Source: Ampelomyces quisqualis
Lineage: Eukaryota > Ascomycota > Dothideomycetes > Pleosporales > Phaeosphaeriaceae
Length of the DNA stretch: 64,000 nt
Direction of reading: 5' to 3'
Assembly (NCBI GenBank): GCA_018398575.1
Contig: JAGTXZ010000011.1
Location: 2,294,001-2,358,000 of the forward strand
In this document: positions 1 through 10,945 of the stretch, piece after piece
How positions within the stretch are numbered: the first letter of the stretch is position 1
Layout: each line of letters opens with the position of its first letter
Position numbers and translations under genes: made by a program
Notes under the pieces: generated by a model
The model's database searches: none
Told to the model about the DNA's origin: nothing
The model's input: the letters and a program-made list of their open reading frames with translations, nothing else

Positions 1-1
1 C

Positions 2-356
2 GGCCACGGAACCTCTTACGATCCGCCGACGGGATGGTTGTTTGGCGTTAAGCCAGGGGAGAAGTACGAAAAGGAGGGATGGGAAGGACCTATGTACTGG
101 GGATTCTGTGGATCGATGGTGTTTGCAGTCGTGGCGTACGCATTTAAGCCGGATACGAGGTACGTTTTTTGCGTTGTACGGGGGAGCGGGACTGCAGCTC
201 TAGAGTTTGATCAACCCAATGCCGTTTTGGCGGAAGAAGATAAAGTCAGCGCAAGGGCTAACACATGACAGCATTCAAACGTGGGCCCTGGAAGAAGCGC
301 GGCGCAGACTCGAAGCTGAAGGCATCTTGCCCGACCCCGACTCAAAGAAGGAATAG
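2..356 (+). CDS. NADH:ubiquinone oxidoreductase ESSS/NDUFB11-type subunit, 5' truncated
   Basis: Accessory membrane-arm subunit of mitochondrial complex I. The gene enters from the left edge, so its start and any targeting sequence are missing. Exon 2-159 reads in frame from GHGTSYDPPTGW through FGVKPGEKYEKEGWEGPMYW, then one membrane segment (about MVFAVVAYAF) and KPDT. The intron is 160-271 (gtacgt...ctaac...acag), with codon Ser split across it. Exon 272-356 gives IQTWALEEARRRLEAEGILP and ends with PDPDSKKE. The order FGVKPGE-KYEKEGWE, one TM helix, then IQTWALEEARRRLE is what I remember of fungal ESSS subunits. The two-exon joining keeps frame and produces the expected C-terminus, which supports the splice sites. 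The window-edge codon frame is inferred from this homology. What lies upstream cannot be seen. Confidence 0.85.
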
Positions 357-755
357 TTCGGATCGAAAGCAAGCTCGGCGGGCTCATGATCATATCTTGG
401 AACGGGACAGACAGAAACTGTACATATGCAACCAAAGCATCAGAGCAGACGAAACACTTTTTTCTTTTTGGTGGCATGGGCTCTATCGATTTCATGGGGA
501 ATGGCATTTGCAATGTTTCTTCGATACCACAGCAAGTGTAGCCATTAGAGAAAGCAACCATGATTCGAGAGTCTCAGACTGGTCTCTAAACTACAGCAAA
601 CCACATCTTGGAGCCAGATCAGTTCTTCAGATCCTAAACTCATTCATTCCCAACTCCCAATCCTCATCTCAACCCCAATCTCATCTCCTCACATATCTCT
701 CCTATTTCCTTTCACCCCCGCCACACCCCCTTCTTCCTTCTCCCTTCTCTCTTCC
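357..755. other. Convergent intergenic interval, no gene seen
   Basis: This holds the 3' flanks of the complex I gene (+) and the coiled-coil gene (-). From about 650 it becomes C/T rich (long pyrimidine run 650-755). The open frames here do not resemble proteins and overlap the 3' ends, so no gene is called. Confidence 0.6.
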
Positions 756-1821
756 TTAGAACTCATTCCCCAAAGCCCGAACGCGCTTCTTATACGCCTC
801 AAAATCCCTAATCCCCCCCTTAATCCCATCCTGCAACATCTCCACCTGCTCCTCCATCCCCTCCACCATCGCACGCATCACACCCATCTCCCCCTCCAGC
901 CCCGCATTCCTCGTCGCCAGCCTATCCTTGTCCATAGTGAGCGTTTTGACGCAATCCATCGTCGCCGCGTGGTCGGCCGTCAACTTGGTCATCTCTGCGT
1001 TTTTCTGCGCAGTGGTTTCTTCGACGGCCGTCTTGATGCGCGCGAGCTCGGTGGCTAGAGAAGTCGTTTGGTTTTTCAGGGTGTCGCGCTCTGTGGTGAG
1101 GGCTTGGGTGTGTGTGCGGGTTGTGGTGAGTGTGGTGGTTAGGTCGTGGACGAGACATGCCTGGGCGGTGTGTTTGTCGCGGAGGAGTTGGTAGGAGGTG
1201 GTGAGTTCTGTGATTTGGGTGGCTGTGGGGGAGGAGGGGGGGTTGGGATCTTTGTTGGCGGTGGTCATGGCCTCGAGTGCGGCTTCTTGCGCGTTGCGGT
1301 CCGTCGCCAGAGTGTTGATGGTCTTGTTTGCTTCGTCGAGTTGGGTCTGCATGGTCTTGGGTTTTTCTTGGAGGTCTGCGCTTGTCTGCGAGGGGACGAC
1401 GTGTTGCTGTGACATGTTTGGAATTGTCCCAGTCGATGGAAGTGTTAGCCTTTTTGGCTAGCGGTCATTGTTTGTCGCCCGGGTTTGTTGATTGACTTAC
1501 AGGAGTTACAGCAGTCTGGACTCGCTTCCTCAGGGTCTGGGGGCGAGAATATGTTATCGGCGCACTGTCTAACCTCCGCTTCTTGACGGCAGAGAATTCA
1601 CCGGATACTGGGGAGCTCGCGCGGGGCTTTACTGCGCGAGGCAATAGTGTGCGCTTCATGAGGGGTTCATCGCCGCCGCTGTCGCTATCGCTGTCGCTGT
1701 CGTCGAGTACAGCATTATTGCGTTTGCGAACCTTCTTCCTCATAGTTGCCGGAGTCGTCGCAGCGTTGCTTTGCGGAGACTGCATCCGGGTCTTGGGTAC
1801 ACACGCTGGCTGACCACTCAT
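756..1821 (-). CDS. Hypothetical coiled-coil protein with basic/acidic disordered N-terminus
   Basis: Function not recognised. I join two exons on the minus strand: 1821-1501 (107 codons, ATG at 1821) and 1406-756 (216 codons plus stop). The 94-nt intron (1500-1407) starts gtaagt, has a gctaac branch site and ends cacag; both junctions are phase 0. The predicted protein is 323 aa. Residues 1-107 are disordered: basic patches (MRKKVRKRN, VKKRR), an acidic Ser-Asp run (SDSDSDSGGDE) and many Ser/Pro, which suggests a nuclear protein. From about residue 110 to the end it is almost all heptad-like coiled coil (LQEKPKTMQTQLDEANKTI; DRLATRNAGLEGEMGV). A longer start at 1914 is possible, but it adds a segment of different character. 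The first ATG after the upstream stop-poor stretch was chosen because MSGQPAC begins the disordered domain. Confidence 0.7.
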
Positions 1822-4800
1822 CTCTAGATCCCTGAATTGGAAGTGCTTGAGGTGTTCTGAACTGAGTCGAAGTACCACTATGTATACGACTGAAGTGGCC
1901 AGACGTGTCTCCAATCGTTAGTAGGTGGGACACTAAAGAGACGCGGAGGTCGAGGCAGATGGAAACGATGACCAAGACTAGAGGTGAAGGTGAGCAAACA
2001 TCGCGCACGCGACGCGTTGTCCACGCACTGTTGTGGTCAACAAACGCTCTGGAGCCAGGAACCGAAATATCTCTGCGTCTAGAGTGACGTGAGTGGGATT
2101 ACGTGATCACTCCACAGCCAGCGATGTATGCGAGCTTCCTTGCTATGGAGCAGTGAAATTCGGACAAAGAAACAGGAGGAAGAATGATGGCATGGACTAC
2201 AAAATAATGAAAAAAGGTCAACTACGTATTTGTTGTGAACTGTACCAACTACTGCCCGAGGACAGCAAACAGTCACTTTTGGACCCAATGCTCGAGACAT
2301 GATGATGATCACAATGAAGGTTGAATCTACCGGTCAAATAAAGCAATGCTGGCAAGAAGGCAGTGTCTGCTTTGATACGATGTGGCCCTTATACAAACGT
2401 TCAGTGTACACAATTAGCTTATGGTGCATGACGGGTTAGCATACCATGCTTCCAAATCCTACTCTCTTTTGTGATATGGCCGCTCCAAGTAACTTGCTGA
2501 TTGACGATAATTTTGGCATCTTCAAAGCTCTATCATGTCACGTTGCGCTCACCTCGTGTGTTTGCTCTTAACAACCTTTTCTCCGCTTGGATTGAATACC
2601 CGAAGCTGAAGCCATGCTCGTACTCTATGTCTAGTGCTTCTAACCGGGCGTACTACGGGCCGCCTACCGTACGTACTATTGCTTAGGTAAACAGTACGTA
2701 CTTATTACTCAGCGGTGAATTGTATTGTAGCCTAGGCGTAGCGTAGCCTGTAGTGACTATTTGGGAACTGTAGTACGGTTACAGGCGCAACAAGGGGAGA
2801 TTTAAGCTTACAAGTAGGGAAACCGATTAGATTAGTCGAATCTGTTAATAACTGTAAGCGTCTTGTGACAGCTTAGGAGAAGACTAGCTGCTCTACAGCT
2901 TTGTAAAGAGCTCACTTCACAATGTAGCAGAACAGATAGAAGATGAAAATAAAAGATACTATCTTTCGCAGTTGTTTTCTTGCTAAGCAGTAGTTTCAGC
3001 TAATAAGAGAGCAGTTGAAGGCAGTACTCTGGGCCTCTAGCTGTACTATAGCTACTTGCCGTCCTCTATACCATTTGAATCACAACGGTACGTCATTCAC
3101 TCTAAGGTAGGCCGTGGCGTACTCTCATTGGTCCAAAGGGAGCTGTAGTACGTCTGATTGGAAGTGCTGTCGACGATGTCTGAACAAAATCAAGGCTGAT
3201 CGCGGATGAATGCATTGGAGATGTTCGATTGTCGACCTGGTATCACAAGAAATCTGGCTTACGATCGACCATTAGTGTATCGAATCATGTGAAAGTCGCG
3301 TGCGATAGAGTCTGCTAACGCACACTTTGATGGACGGAAGACGACGAAAAGGTGAGCCTTGCCAATGATGCCGGATACGCCATGCCTGATCCGTCGTTAG
3401 TTGTTTCCATGTTATGTCCTATGGAGACATGCGTGGCTACGCCACCTGACAACACCATGAACAACTACGAACGTGCTGCGCATCTCTATACAGGCTGGTC
3501 GGGGGTTTTGACAACCATTACGAATTAGAACTGCGCCTTGTCCCTGCCTTCGCCTTCGACACCTTTCCTTTCGGCGTACACTGAAGACAGTCGGAGCGCG
3601 CTTGCGACGATTGTTGACCTGAATGCTCTACTTAGTTACCGCACTACAATTTACAGAGTGAGCAGCTTAACTTCATTTACTCCTACTCCCTGAGGATGGG
3701 TATTTACTTGCCACAGTCTATAGAGGCTGAGCAGGTACAACAGTACATTACTGCCCCACGACTGCATCCCCATAGTATTCACATACAGGATGAGCCAGTT
3801 TGCCGGTGCTCAACTTGCGGCTCAACTGCACGAACCCGGTCGCAGTATACGAACAAATTTGTAATTAGCTCAATAACTACGGACGGTGGCCACATACCAG
3901 GAAGACAGCAGATCTAATGCCCTTATCTCTTTTGACACGGTGTTCGACTCATATAGAGGCGCTGGGGTTATGATAGATTGATTGCATGTTCCCTGATTAG
4001 CCGGAACTCGACTTTGGGTCCACAACAGACGCCCTCGAAAATCAACACAAAGAGACTCCCACCGGCAAAAAGTGGATCCAGTCGTGATGTTCATACGAGT
4101 AAGAGAATACTAGAGTCATCAAATGTGTCTAGCGAGGAAAGCATACAGTCCATAGCAGCACAATGATATGCCCTTGTTAAGCCATAGGTACAGGGTTCTG
4201 TCCGACGCCACGGAGCCATGCCACTCTAAAAATGTTTCAAAAGTGTCCAGTTCATACCAAGGGAATCTCGTCCCGGCTGCTCCGGAAGCTTCGGGGTTCA
4301 TACCAAGATTCATCGTTCGCCGTGTACTCGACTGAGGCTTACCGATGGAGGTCGCGCTTGTTAGGTCGCGCTCTGAGCTGGGTTCGAACTGCATTCCAGA
4401 CATGTAACTGTCTTCATGGGATTGCTTCGGATGATCATTAAAAAAATTGTGGGGTAAGGTGCTATGGCGCGCATTGTTTTGTTCGACGGTTTGCGAACCT
4501 CAATCAGAAGACTACCATGTACATCGGTTCCGTGAAGGAGGGACAGAGCTTCGCGTTCTTGCCACACAATTTGGCCAAGTCATGCAAGCAATCTTGATTC
4601 CTCGGCACTTGGACAGTCCTCACGAAAAAACTACGAGCCTCATGACCAGTTCCGCAGATTACCTTCCATCTACGGACCGGGACATCTTTCTAGAAGCCTT
4701 CCACACACTATGCGTGCCTGGCGACTTTGGAGCAATCTATCGTAACCGGGTAATGAAACCACTAACGCGGGCAAGGAAATACTGAATGTTTGCCAAATCT

Positions 4801-5345
4801 TGTGCGCACAGCGAATCTTCTCTTAAGAAGTCTTTGCTTTGAACGGCTTTGCACAAACTAATAACGTTTCTGGCATGTCCAACCTAGACGGGCCTTGGAA
4901 CCAGCGTAACGAAGACTAGGTAAAGGGCCACAGTTTCTTGTGATCAAACCACGACGATCCTCGTCGTCGCCCCTTTGCATAGGAACTGTGAGCGACAAAG
5001 GTCATCTGGGCTTCGAAAACGACAAGCGACGGCCAATCACATGGTCTCCACATAGTACATGGTAACGAAGGACTGCCTCGGATTTCCTCCATCGTTCTAT
5101 CCGCTCTCCACTTGGGGCAAAGATCCCTGGTATCGCGGTGCACAGATCTCTCCGCAATACCCCAGAATACCCCACGATGAATGTAGACTTCATTTACAAT
5201 TCATTACGTTGGCGCTTCTCGCGCCAGCCGTGGTCCGATAGTCCGTTGATCTCATCTGAGATTGGTAACAGCGGATCTAGTCTGACCCAGCGTGGCGACC
5301 TCCTGGGCTGGACAATAATTTGTATTCATATCGGTACATTGACTA
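1822..5345. other. Gene-poor interval between the coiled-coil gene and GH7
   Basis: About 3.5 kb without a gene I can support. From about 2640 to 3150 the sequence is TA-rich and repetitive (gtacgtac near 2668 and 2694; gtagc/gtacg words), like an old transposon relic. From about 3690 to 4785 there are open frames on both strands: plus 4447-4785 (112 codons) and minus 4119-4403 (94 codons). Neither resembles a family I know, so they may be exons of an unrecognised gene or decay products. The last 300 bp is the promoter of the GH7 gene. Confidence 0.5.
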
Positions 5346-5390
5346 TGCACTGAAGAGTGGAGCAGTGTTGGCATTCAAGCTTCTATATAA
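5046..5390 (+). promoter_or_regulatory. Putative GH7 promoter: CreA-like sites and TATA box
   Basis: TATATAA lies at 5384-5390, 63 bp before the ATG. Six hexamers matching the CreA consensus SYGGRG on either strand occur at 5046-5051, 5106-5111, 5150-5155, 5160-5165, 5170-5175 and 5357-5362. About one would be expected by chance in this length. CreA is the carbon-catabolite repressor of fungal cellulase genes, so glucose repression is a reasonable inference. No binding is shown. Confidence 0.45.
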
Positions 5391-5452
5391 GACACTTCGA
5401 CCGTCATAAAGTCCTTCCAGCATCCAACAACGGTTCTTTCACAACAGCAACC

Positions 5453-6914
5453 ATGTACAGAACTCTCGCCCTCGCTACCATCTCGCTCTTTGGAGCTGCC
5501 CGTGCTCAGCAGGCTGGCACAGTCACTACCGAGACTCACCCCAAGCTCTCCTGGAAAACTTGTACGGGCACCGGTGGCACCAGCTGCACAACCAAGCAAG
5601 GTTCCATTGTGCTCGACTCCAATTGGCGCTGGACCCACGTCACCAGCGGATACACCAACTGCTACGATGGCAATTCCTGGAACACCACTGCTTGCCCAGA
5701 CGGTGCTACTTGCACCAAGAACTGTGCGGTTGACGGTGCTGACTACCAAGGTAAGTCCTCCAACGCCTCAGATGGTCATAATCACTGACAACTTTCAGGT
5801 ACCTATGGTATCAGCACTAGCAGCAACGCTTTGACGCTCAAGTTCGTTACTAAGAGCTCCAATGCCGCCAATATTGGTTCGCGTACCTATCTTATGGAGA
5901 GCGACACCAAGTACCAGATGTTCAACCTCATTGGCAAGGAGTTTACCTTCGACGTGGACGTTTCCAAGCTGCCCTGCGGTCTCAACGGTGCTCTCTACTT
6001 CGTCGAAATGGCCGCTGACGGTGGTATCAACAAGGGCAACAACAAGGCCGGTGCAAAGTACGGAACTGGTTACTGTGATTCTCAGTGCCCCCACGACATC
6101 AAGTTTATCAACGGAAAGGCCAACGTCGAGGGCTGGAACCCGTCCGGTAACGACCCGAACGCAGGAGCCGGCAAGATCGGTGCCTGCTGCCCCGAGATGG
6201 ACATCTGGGAGGCCAACTCTATCTCTACTGCCTACACCCCTCACCCTTGCAAGGGCACGGGTCTCCAAGAGTGCTCTGATGCTGTTACTTGTGGAGACGC
6301 TGACAACCGTTACAAAGGTGTCTGCGACAAGGACGGATGTGATTTCAACGTGGGAACACCATCATCTGCCACTTTCAAACAACCACTAACGCATTCAACA
6401 GAGCTACCGCATGGGTGTCACCGACTTCTACGGCCCCGGCGCAACCCTCGACACCACTAAGAAGATGACTGTTGTTACCCAGTTCATCGGCTCCGGCTCC
6501 AAGCTTTCTGATATCAAGCGCTTCTACGTCCAGAACGGCAAGACCTACGCCAACAGCAACTCCGCCATCGATGGTGTCACGGGTAACTCTATCACCGAGG
6601 CTTTCTGCGATGCCCAGAAGAAGGCTTTCGGCGACACTTCCTCGTTCAAGACCCTCGGTGGCCTCAACGGAATGGGTGCTTCGCTCGCCCGTGGCCACGT
6701 TCTTGTCATGTCTCTCTGGGACGACCATGCGGTCAACATGTTGTGGCTCGACTCCACGTACCCCACCGACTCTACCAAGCTTGGTGCTGTTCGTGGTACT
6801 TGCCCTACCGACTCTGGCAAGCCCGAGGATGTTGAGCTGAACTCTCCCGACTCCACTGTTGTCTTCTCCGACATCAAGTTCGGCCCCATCGGCTCCACCT
6901 TCAAGACTGTCTAA
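5453..6914 (+). CDS. cel7: Secreted GH7 cellobiohydrolase (exo-glucanase), catalytic domain only
   Basis: Reducing-end cellobiohydrolase that releases cellobiose from crystalline cellulose outside the cell. Exons are 5453-5750, 5799-6349 and 6402-6914; introns 5751-5798 (gtaagt...ttcag) and 6350-6401 (gtggga...caacag). The product is 453 aa. Signal peptide MYRTLALATISLFGAARA is followed by QQ, the pyroglutamate-type N-terminus of this family. The retaining catalytic motif CCPEMDIWEANS places the nucleophile at E232, helper D234 and acid/base E237 (precursor numbering). Conserved blocks KLPCGLNGALYFVEM, GYCDSQCPHDIKF, SLWDDHAVNMLWLDSTYP and a C-terminal IKFGPIGSTF are present, and many Cys are conserved. 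The protein stops right after the catalytic domain: there is no Ser/Thr/Pro linker and no CBM1. From memory it is very close to CEL1 of Cochliobolus carbonum, which is also single-domain and points to Pleosporales. The symbol denotes the family, not a strain-specific name. Confidence 0.96.
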
Positions 6915-7179
6915 ACGCTGCTTTCTGGAAACTTGCACGCGCTGACTATACTTTCGGCGATGGACAACCTTGTAGGCGGGGAACTTCTACTTGTGGATGT
7001 TTCTGCTTCATCTTTTCAAACTTGTAAATACTTTGTTGCGACGCGAGAAAATGTGCATATAGAGACGATAAATTACATTCGCTTATATACCAACATGCCT
7101 TGAGCTTCGTTTTGCCTGGTCGTGCACAATCAAGAATTGGGAAAGAAAAACAAAGGGGTATGAGCAATGACCAAATTCT

Positions 7180-8541
7180 CTACATCACTTGAAGCTCGTA
7201 GCCTCCCCTCTCAACATCCAACCTCACTAAGCTTTCAGCAATCTGCCTCGCAGCCTCGATTCTATCCTCATCCTCCCTCCTCTCAACCTCCTCATTCTCA
7301 CTCGCCGTCCGCCAAACATTCGGCCTCCGTGCCCTTGACCTCCTCACCTCCCCCCCTTCCTCGCCGCCCTCCTTCCTCATAAAACCATGATAAATCCTCG
7401 CCATCCCCTGACTCCCCATCCTCTTCCCCCGCAGACCCTCACACGCACTTCCACCCCTCTCAAACCCCCTCCTCACATCCCCCGCCTGCACCCCACCAAC
7501 CCTCACCCCATCCCCGCCACTCCCTTGACGCACACACACCCCATGCGCGCGCCACCCAGACTCAAACGGACTCCGCCCATCGCCGAGGTCGCGCCAACAT
7601 TGCACAACAAGCCTCATCTGCCCGCCCGTGGCGTGCGGAAAGAAATGCGCATTCACGGCCCAATCCGTCGCGCAGGAGCTGCACGTTTGCGTGGAGGGGT
7701 AGATCCATCCGCGGCGGACGACGTTGTCCATGGCAGCCATGAGGCCTGTGTGGCCGTGTGGCGAGGCGCGGTGGCCGGACAGGATGTGTGGGAGTATCGG
7801 CCAGATTTGTTCGAGGATGTGTTTGCGCGATGTGGACCAGGCGGGCAGGATGATGGCCAGGGAGGTGTGTAGGAAAACGTGGCCTGTGACGATTTTGGCC
7901 GAAATAGAGAGGTTTGTGGCCACGGGGGTGCGGTAGATATTCGCCATTGCGGCGCGGGTGTGGGAGAATGAAGAGATCGGGATCCCGGCGCCGTAGAAGA
8001 AGTGGTTGAGCGCGAGCCGGACGTGGTGGAAGCGAAGGGTGTATTCTGGCCCAGCGTGTAGGTAGCTGTTGTACTCTGTGCAATCGCGTTTCTTGACGAT
8101 TTCGTGCGTGTTTGCGGGTCCCGTGGATGTGGACCAGGAGTGGAAGACGTCGCACCAGGCGCAGAACCAGTGGCCGGGGAATGCGCGCTCGACAATGGCC
8201 TCGATCATGCGCCGCTTTGCAAAGCGGGACTTCGAGGCGTTGATGTATGAAGTCAGACAGTCGGATCCAAGTGCGTAGTAGAAGTATCGGCTGCTTAAGC
8301 AGAAGGCGGCAGAAGACTCATCGTTCAGATACAAAGTGACGTGTCGAATGAGTTCAACTGGAAGGCCGAGGATAGGGGCTTCCTGCGTCGCAGTTGCCTT
8401 GTGCTCCATTCTTTCGCCATCTTGCTGCCCGCCGCAGGAATCGGTGCTGGTCCTCGGTGATGTACCGTCCGAAGCCGCCGAGAAAGTTGACGAGTTCCGC
8501 GAGCTAGAGCTCGAAGATCGATGGAATATGCCCATGTTCAC
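7180..8541 (-). CDS. F-box-like domain protein
   Basis: Single-exon frame of 453 codons. Residues 1-50 are Ser-rich and disordered. Residues about 57-95 form an F-box-like segment (ILGLPVELIRHVTLYLND, then AAFCLSSRYFYYALG), the part that would bind Skp1 in an SCF ubiquitin ligase. Downstream are two CxxC pairs (FCAWC at 127-130 and TCSSC at 287-290), which could be structural or metal-binding. This layout (F-box, WFCAWC-type pair, then TCxxC and a WRDLG segment) is common among uncharacterised Dothideomycete proteins. Residues after about 340 are Gly/Arg/Glu-rich and low complexity, so the true C-terminus may differ (a missed intron or frame change is possible). The substrate is unknown. It is convergent with the GH7 gene, which ends 265 bp away. 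Confidence 0.75.
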   Translation of the reverse strand: MNMGIFHRSSSSSSRNSSTFSAASDGTSPRTSTDSCGGQQDGERMEHKATATQEAPILGLPVELIRHVTLYLNDESSAAFCLSSRYFYYALGSDCLTSYINASKSRFAKRRMIEAIVERAFPGHWFCAWCDVFHSWSTSTGPANTHEIVKKRDCTEYNSYLHAGPEYTLRFHHVRLALNHFFYGAGIPISSFSHTRAAMANIYRTPVATNLSISAKIVTGHVFLHTSLAIILPAWSTSRKHILEQIWPILPHILSGHRASPHGHTGLMAAMDNVVRRGWIYPSTQTCSSCATDWAVNAHFFPHATGGQMRLVVQCWRDLGDGRSPFESGWRAHGVCVRQGSGGDGVRVGGVQAGDVRRGFERGGSACEGLRGKRMGSQGMARIYHGFMRKEGGEEGGEVRRSRARRPNVWRTASENEEVERREDEDRIEAARQIAESLVRLDVERGGYELQVM

Positions 8542-9417
8542 TATTTTGATCCTACTCTTTCAAAGTGCCAACCCCTGAATTAAGCAATTTCGATGCGACG
8601 TCTACGAAGCCAGACCAATAAGAAACAAGACAGCCAAATACAAGCCGGACAATACAAGGAAGGTAATGTGGAAGGACATGTACACTCAGCCTTATCGTTT
8701 ATCCTCGGAGAATTCAAAGTATTACTATCAAAGGCAAAATAACTTCATCGCAATATCGCTGACACAAGGCACAAACACCCCTTATCTACCAGTCATGGCG
8801 CCTAGTGACCCCCTACCAGATGACAGCAACATCGGGGCGCTAGGCATCACCCACGAACTGCACGAGGCATGAAACTTGCCCGCGGGACCCTGACGGCAAA
8901 GGTGGCGGTGAACCTGCGACGTCCGCTCTATCAAGTAGCACGTGGGTCGGTCAGCCATTCACTAGTGGATTCCTGTTTTGGTGTTGCTTTAGCCCGTTTG
9001 GGGCTAGCGGATGTTTAAATGTTCCACGCACTCGGCATAGCTGCGCTTCTGAACACCAGCGACAAGGATCGGCGCTAGAGAGTCAGCCACAGACACGTGC
9101 GAAGCTCGAATGTGGCAATGTGTCGAAATGTCGTCGCATCGCTGATATAGGAATGGTAATTATAGCTTGAGGCCCAACGCCGTGTATGCTCGCTTGGTTA
9201 AATCATGTGCAGCAAACCTGCTTCTCTTTCGTTGCAACATCAAAGACAGCAGAGGTCCATGGTCTCAACGCGCTTCTTCGCCTAGCGCGTGTGCGCTGTG
9301 CTTCGAGCGCCGAGCGTACCAACTTGCTCGGGCTAGATGCACATGGCGTACTGAGATGGCACGAATCAACCTTTGTGTGTTGTCGGGAGTCTCGTGACCA
9401 ACCCGAACATTCCGAGA
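8542..9417. other. Intergenic interval, no gene seen
   Basis: Holds the promoter of the F-box-like gene (left) and the 3' flank of the KEI1-type gene (right). Short open frames (8666-8872, 9167-9397) have no protein-like character, and no repeats or RNA genes were recognised. Confidence 0.55.
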
Positions 9418-10431
9418 TTACCGCGGAAGCTCTGGGTTCAGGTTCAACTGAGGCACAGGCGGTCCTGTTCCAACGCGTCTTCTGCGCTCGCGCTCGTTGA
9501 AGCCAACGGGCTGCTCTAGCTGTGTCGGCTTCTTGAACTTGCCGCCTACCCCACGCATCCACTCGCCGTCCTCGTCTGCGCCAAGCCAATACATGGGCGC
9601 ACCGCTCAGCATGGCCCTTCCGACCTTGCCCTTCCAGCCGTTGCCCTCCTCTTTGCCCTCGAGGAATGGGTTTTCGGCCAGGTCGTGTGCAGACGTCTGC
9701 ATGTTGTTGGAGTTGTACCATGCGGCCGACGAGGCGTTGGCAGCGATGTGTTGGCGGAGACATTGGCGTGCAAAGGCCAACATGACGAAGACAAAGTAGA
9801 CTCGGAGAGCCCAGAAGCCAGAGATGAGCGAGATGCTCATGATGCTTCCGCTTTGGAAGACAGCGTTGCCGAGCCCAACGCCGGCGTCGGCGCCATGGCC
9901 GACTGCGATGGCATTCTGACCTGGCTGCATGCCCTTGGTTGGTTCGGCAATAACCTCCACTTTGGAGACGTTGTACTTGGGGCTTGTGAATCCGGCAGTA
10001 TCCGAGATGCCTTGCGACCCTGGGACGGCGGACTCGCCGGGCTGCGCCGCGAGCGTGTAGAACCACGCGATGCCGAAGAAAGTCGTGTACAGCGCGTTGA
10101 AGACTGAATCGAGTGCGTACAGATGCGCGAGCAACAGCGTCTCGAACGGGCTTTGTAGTTGGATGTGCTTGTAGAGGAATACTGTGGCGACGAGGGCGAC
10201 GGTGGAGTAGAGGTACATGGACAGCTGCCAGCCATCGATCGCAGCGCCCGTGACGAGCGCGAGGACGCCGTAGAGGCCCGAGACTTTGTTGATGAGTTGC
10301 AGAAAAGTAATAATCTCTGCGCCGGTGCGGAGAGACATTTTCTGGAGGAAAGTCTGTGTTTCACGGTCAGTCGCCGTTGTGGCCGGCAGAAAGCTGCATG
10401 CTTATTGTTGACTTACCCTCGGGCGCGGCAT
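9418..10431 (-). CDS. KEI1: Inositolphosphorylceramide synthase subunit Kei1 (DUF1753 family)
   Basis: Kei1 is the Golgi partner of Aur1 in inositolphosphorylceramide synthase, needed for activity and localisation in yeast. Exon 1 is only 15 nt (10431-10417, MPRPR). The intron is 10416-10354 (gtaagt...aacacag). Exon 2 is 10353-9418 and starts TFLQKMSLRTGAEIITFL; both junctions are phase 0. The product is 316 aa. About four hydrophobic segments lie in the first 190 residues (LINKVSGLYGVLALVTGAAI; YLYSTVALVATVFLY; ALYTTFFGIAWFYTLA; ISLISGFWALRVYFVFVML). The motif LRTG...NKxSGxYGxLAL...LSMYxYS is the family hallmark. After residue about 220 the tail is cytosolic, polar and basic. It is longer than the 221-aa yeast protein, as usual in filamentous fungi. 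An alternative start at 10338 would drop ten residues. Confidence 0.85.
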
Positions 10432-10945
10432 CTCGAGGAAGTGTAAAGGCGCCATCGGGGCGGGACTCTGTCGCAACTTTGCAGTCACACGTGGAGTGAA
10501 TATGACAAGCGGCTAGCAATACTCCGGCAATGTTGCGATACGGGACGAAAGATGTTGTGAGGGGTGAAAGCACTTCAAAGGTGTTGCTGGTCCCGCGGAA
10601 GCGCCGGCTTATTAGATTTGCTCATCTCGCAGGGCTGAGTCCTGACAACTAAGCCCCTGTCCGTGACGACGGGCACGTGCGCATGCATTCACATTTCCAT
10701 GTCACCACCATCGTGATATTGCTTGAGATTACGGAGTATGAATACTCTGGGTGTAGGGATACTCGCATTCTATAGGCTGTATGGTGGGGTTCTGTACACA
10801 CAATTATGAGCATTCTTGGAATGGATAGTGGCGATGACGTAGGCGATACAGACCACTGCCCTGGACATACTCTGCTACATGCAAGGACGAAGCATTTGAG
10901 GCGTAGTAACATACACCGCTTGGTACCACCGAAGTTTGAACAGCA
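10432..10945. other. Divergent promoter region between KEI1-type gene and SDR gene
   Basis: 514 bp separate two divergent start codons. No coding sequence was recognised; it must carry both promoters. The 10649-11431 open frame on the minus strand is a shadow with no family features. Confidence 0.5.

Noticed and set aside
4380..4395. tRNA B-box-like word ggttcgaact
   Set aside because: No A box or cloverleaf can be formed around it.
5453..6914. GH7 gene as a CBM1-bearing CBHI with a lost exon
   Set aside because: The stop follows the natural end of the catalytic domain and single-domain GH7 enzymes are common in this lineage; no linker or CBM1 sequence lies downstream.
9203..10066. 287-codon minus frame and other long frames overlapping the KEI1-type gene
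   Set aside because: Arg/His-rich translations typical of antisense or shifted reading of a GC-rich gene.
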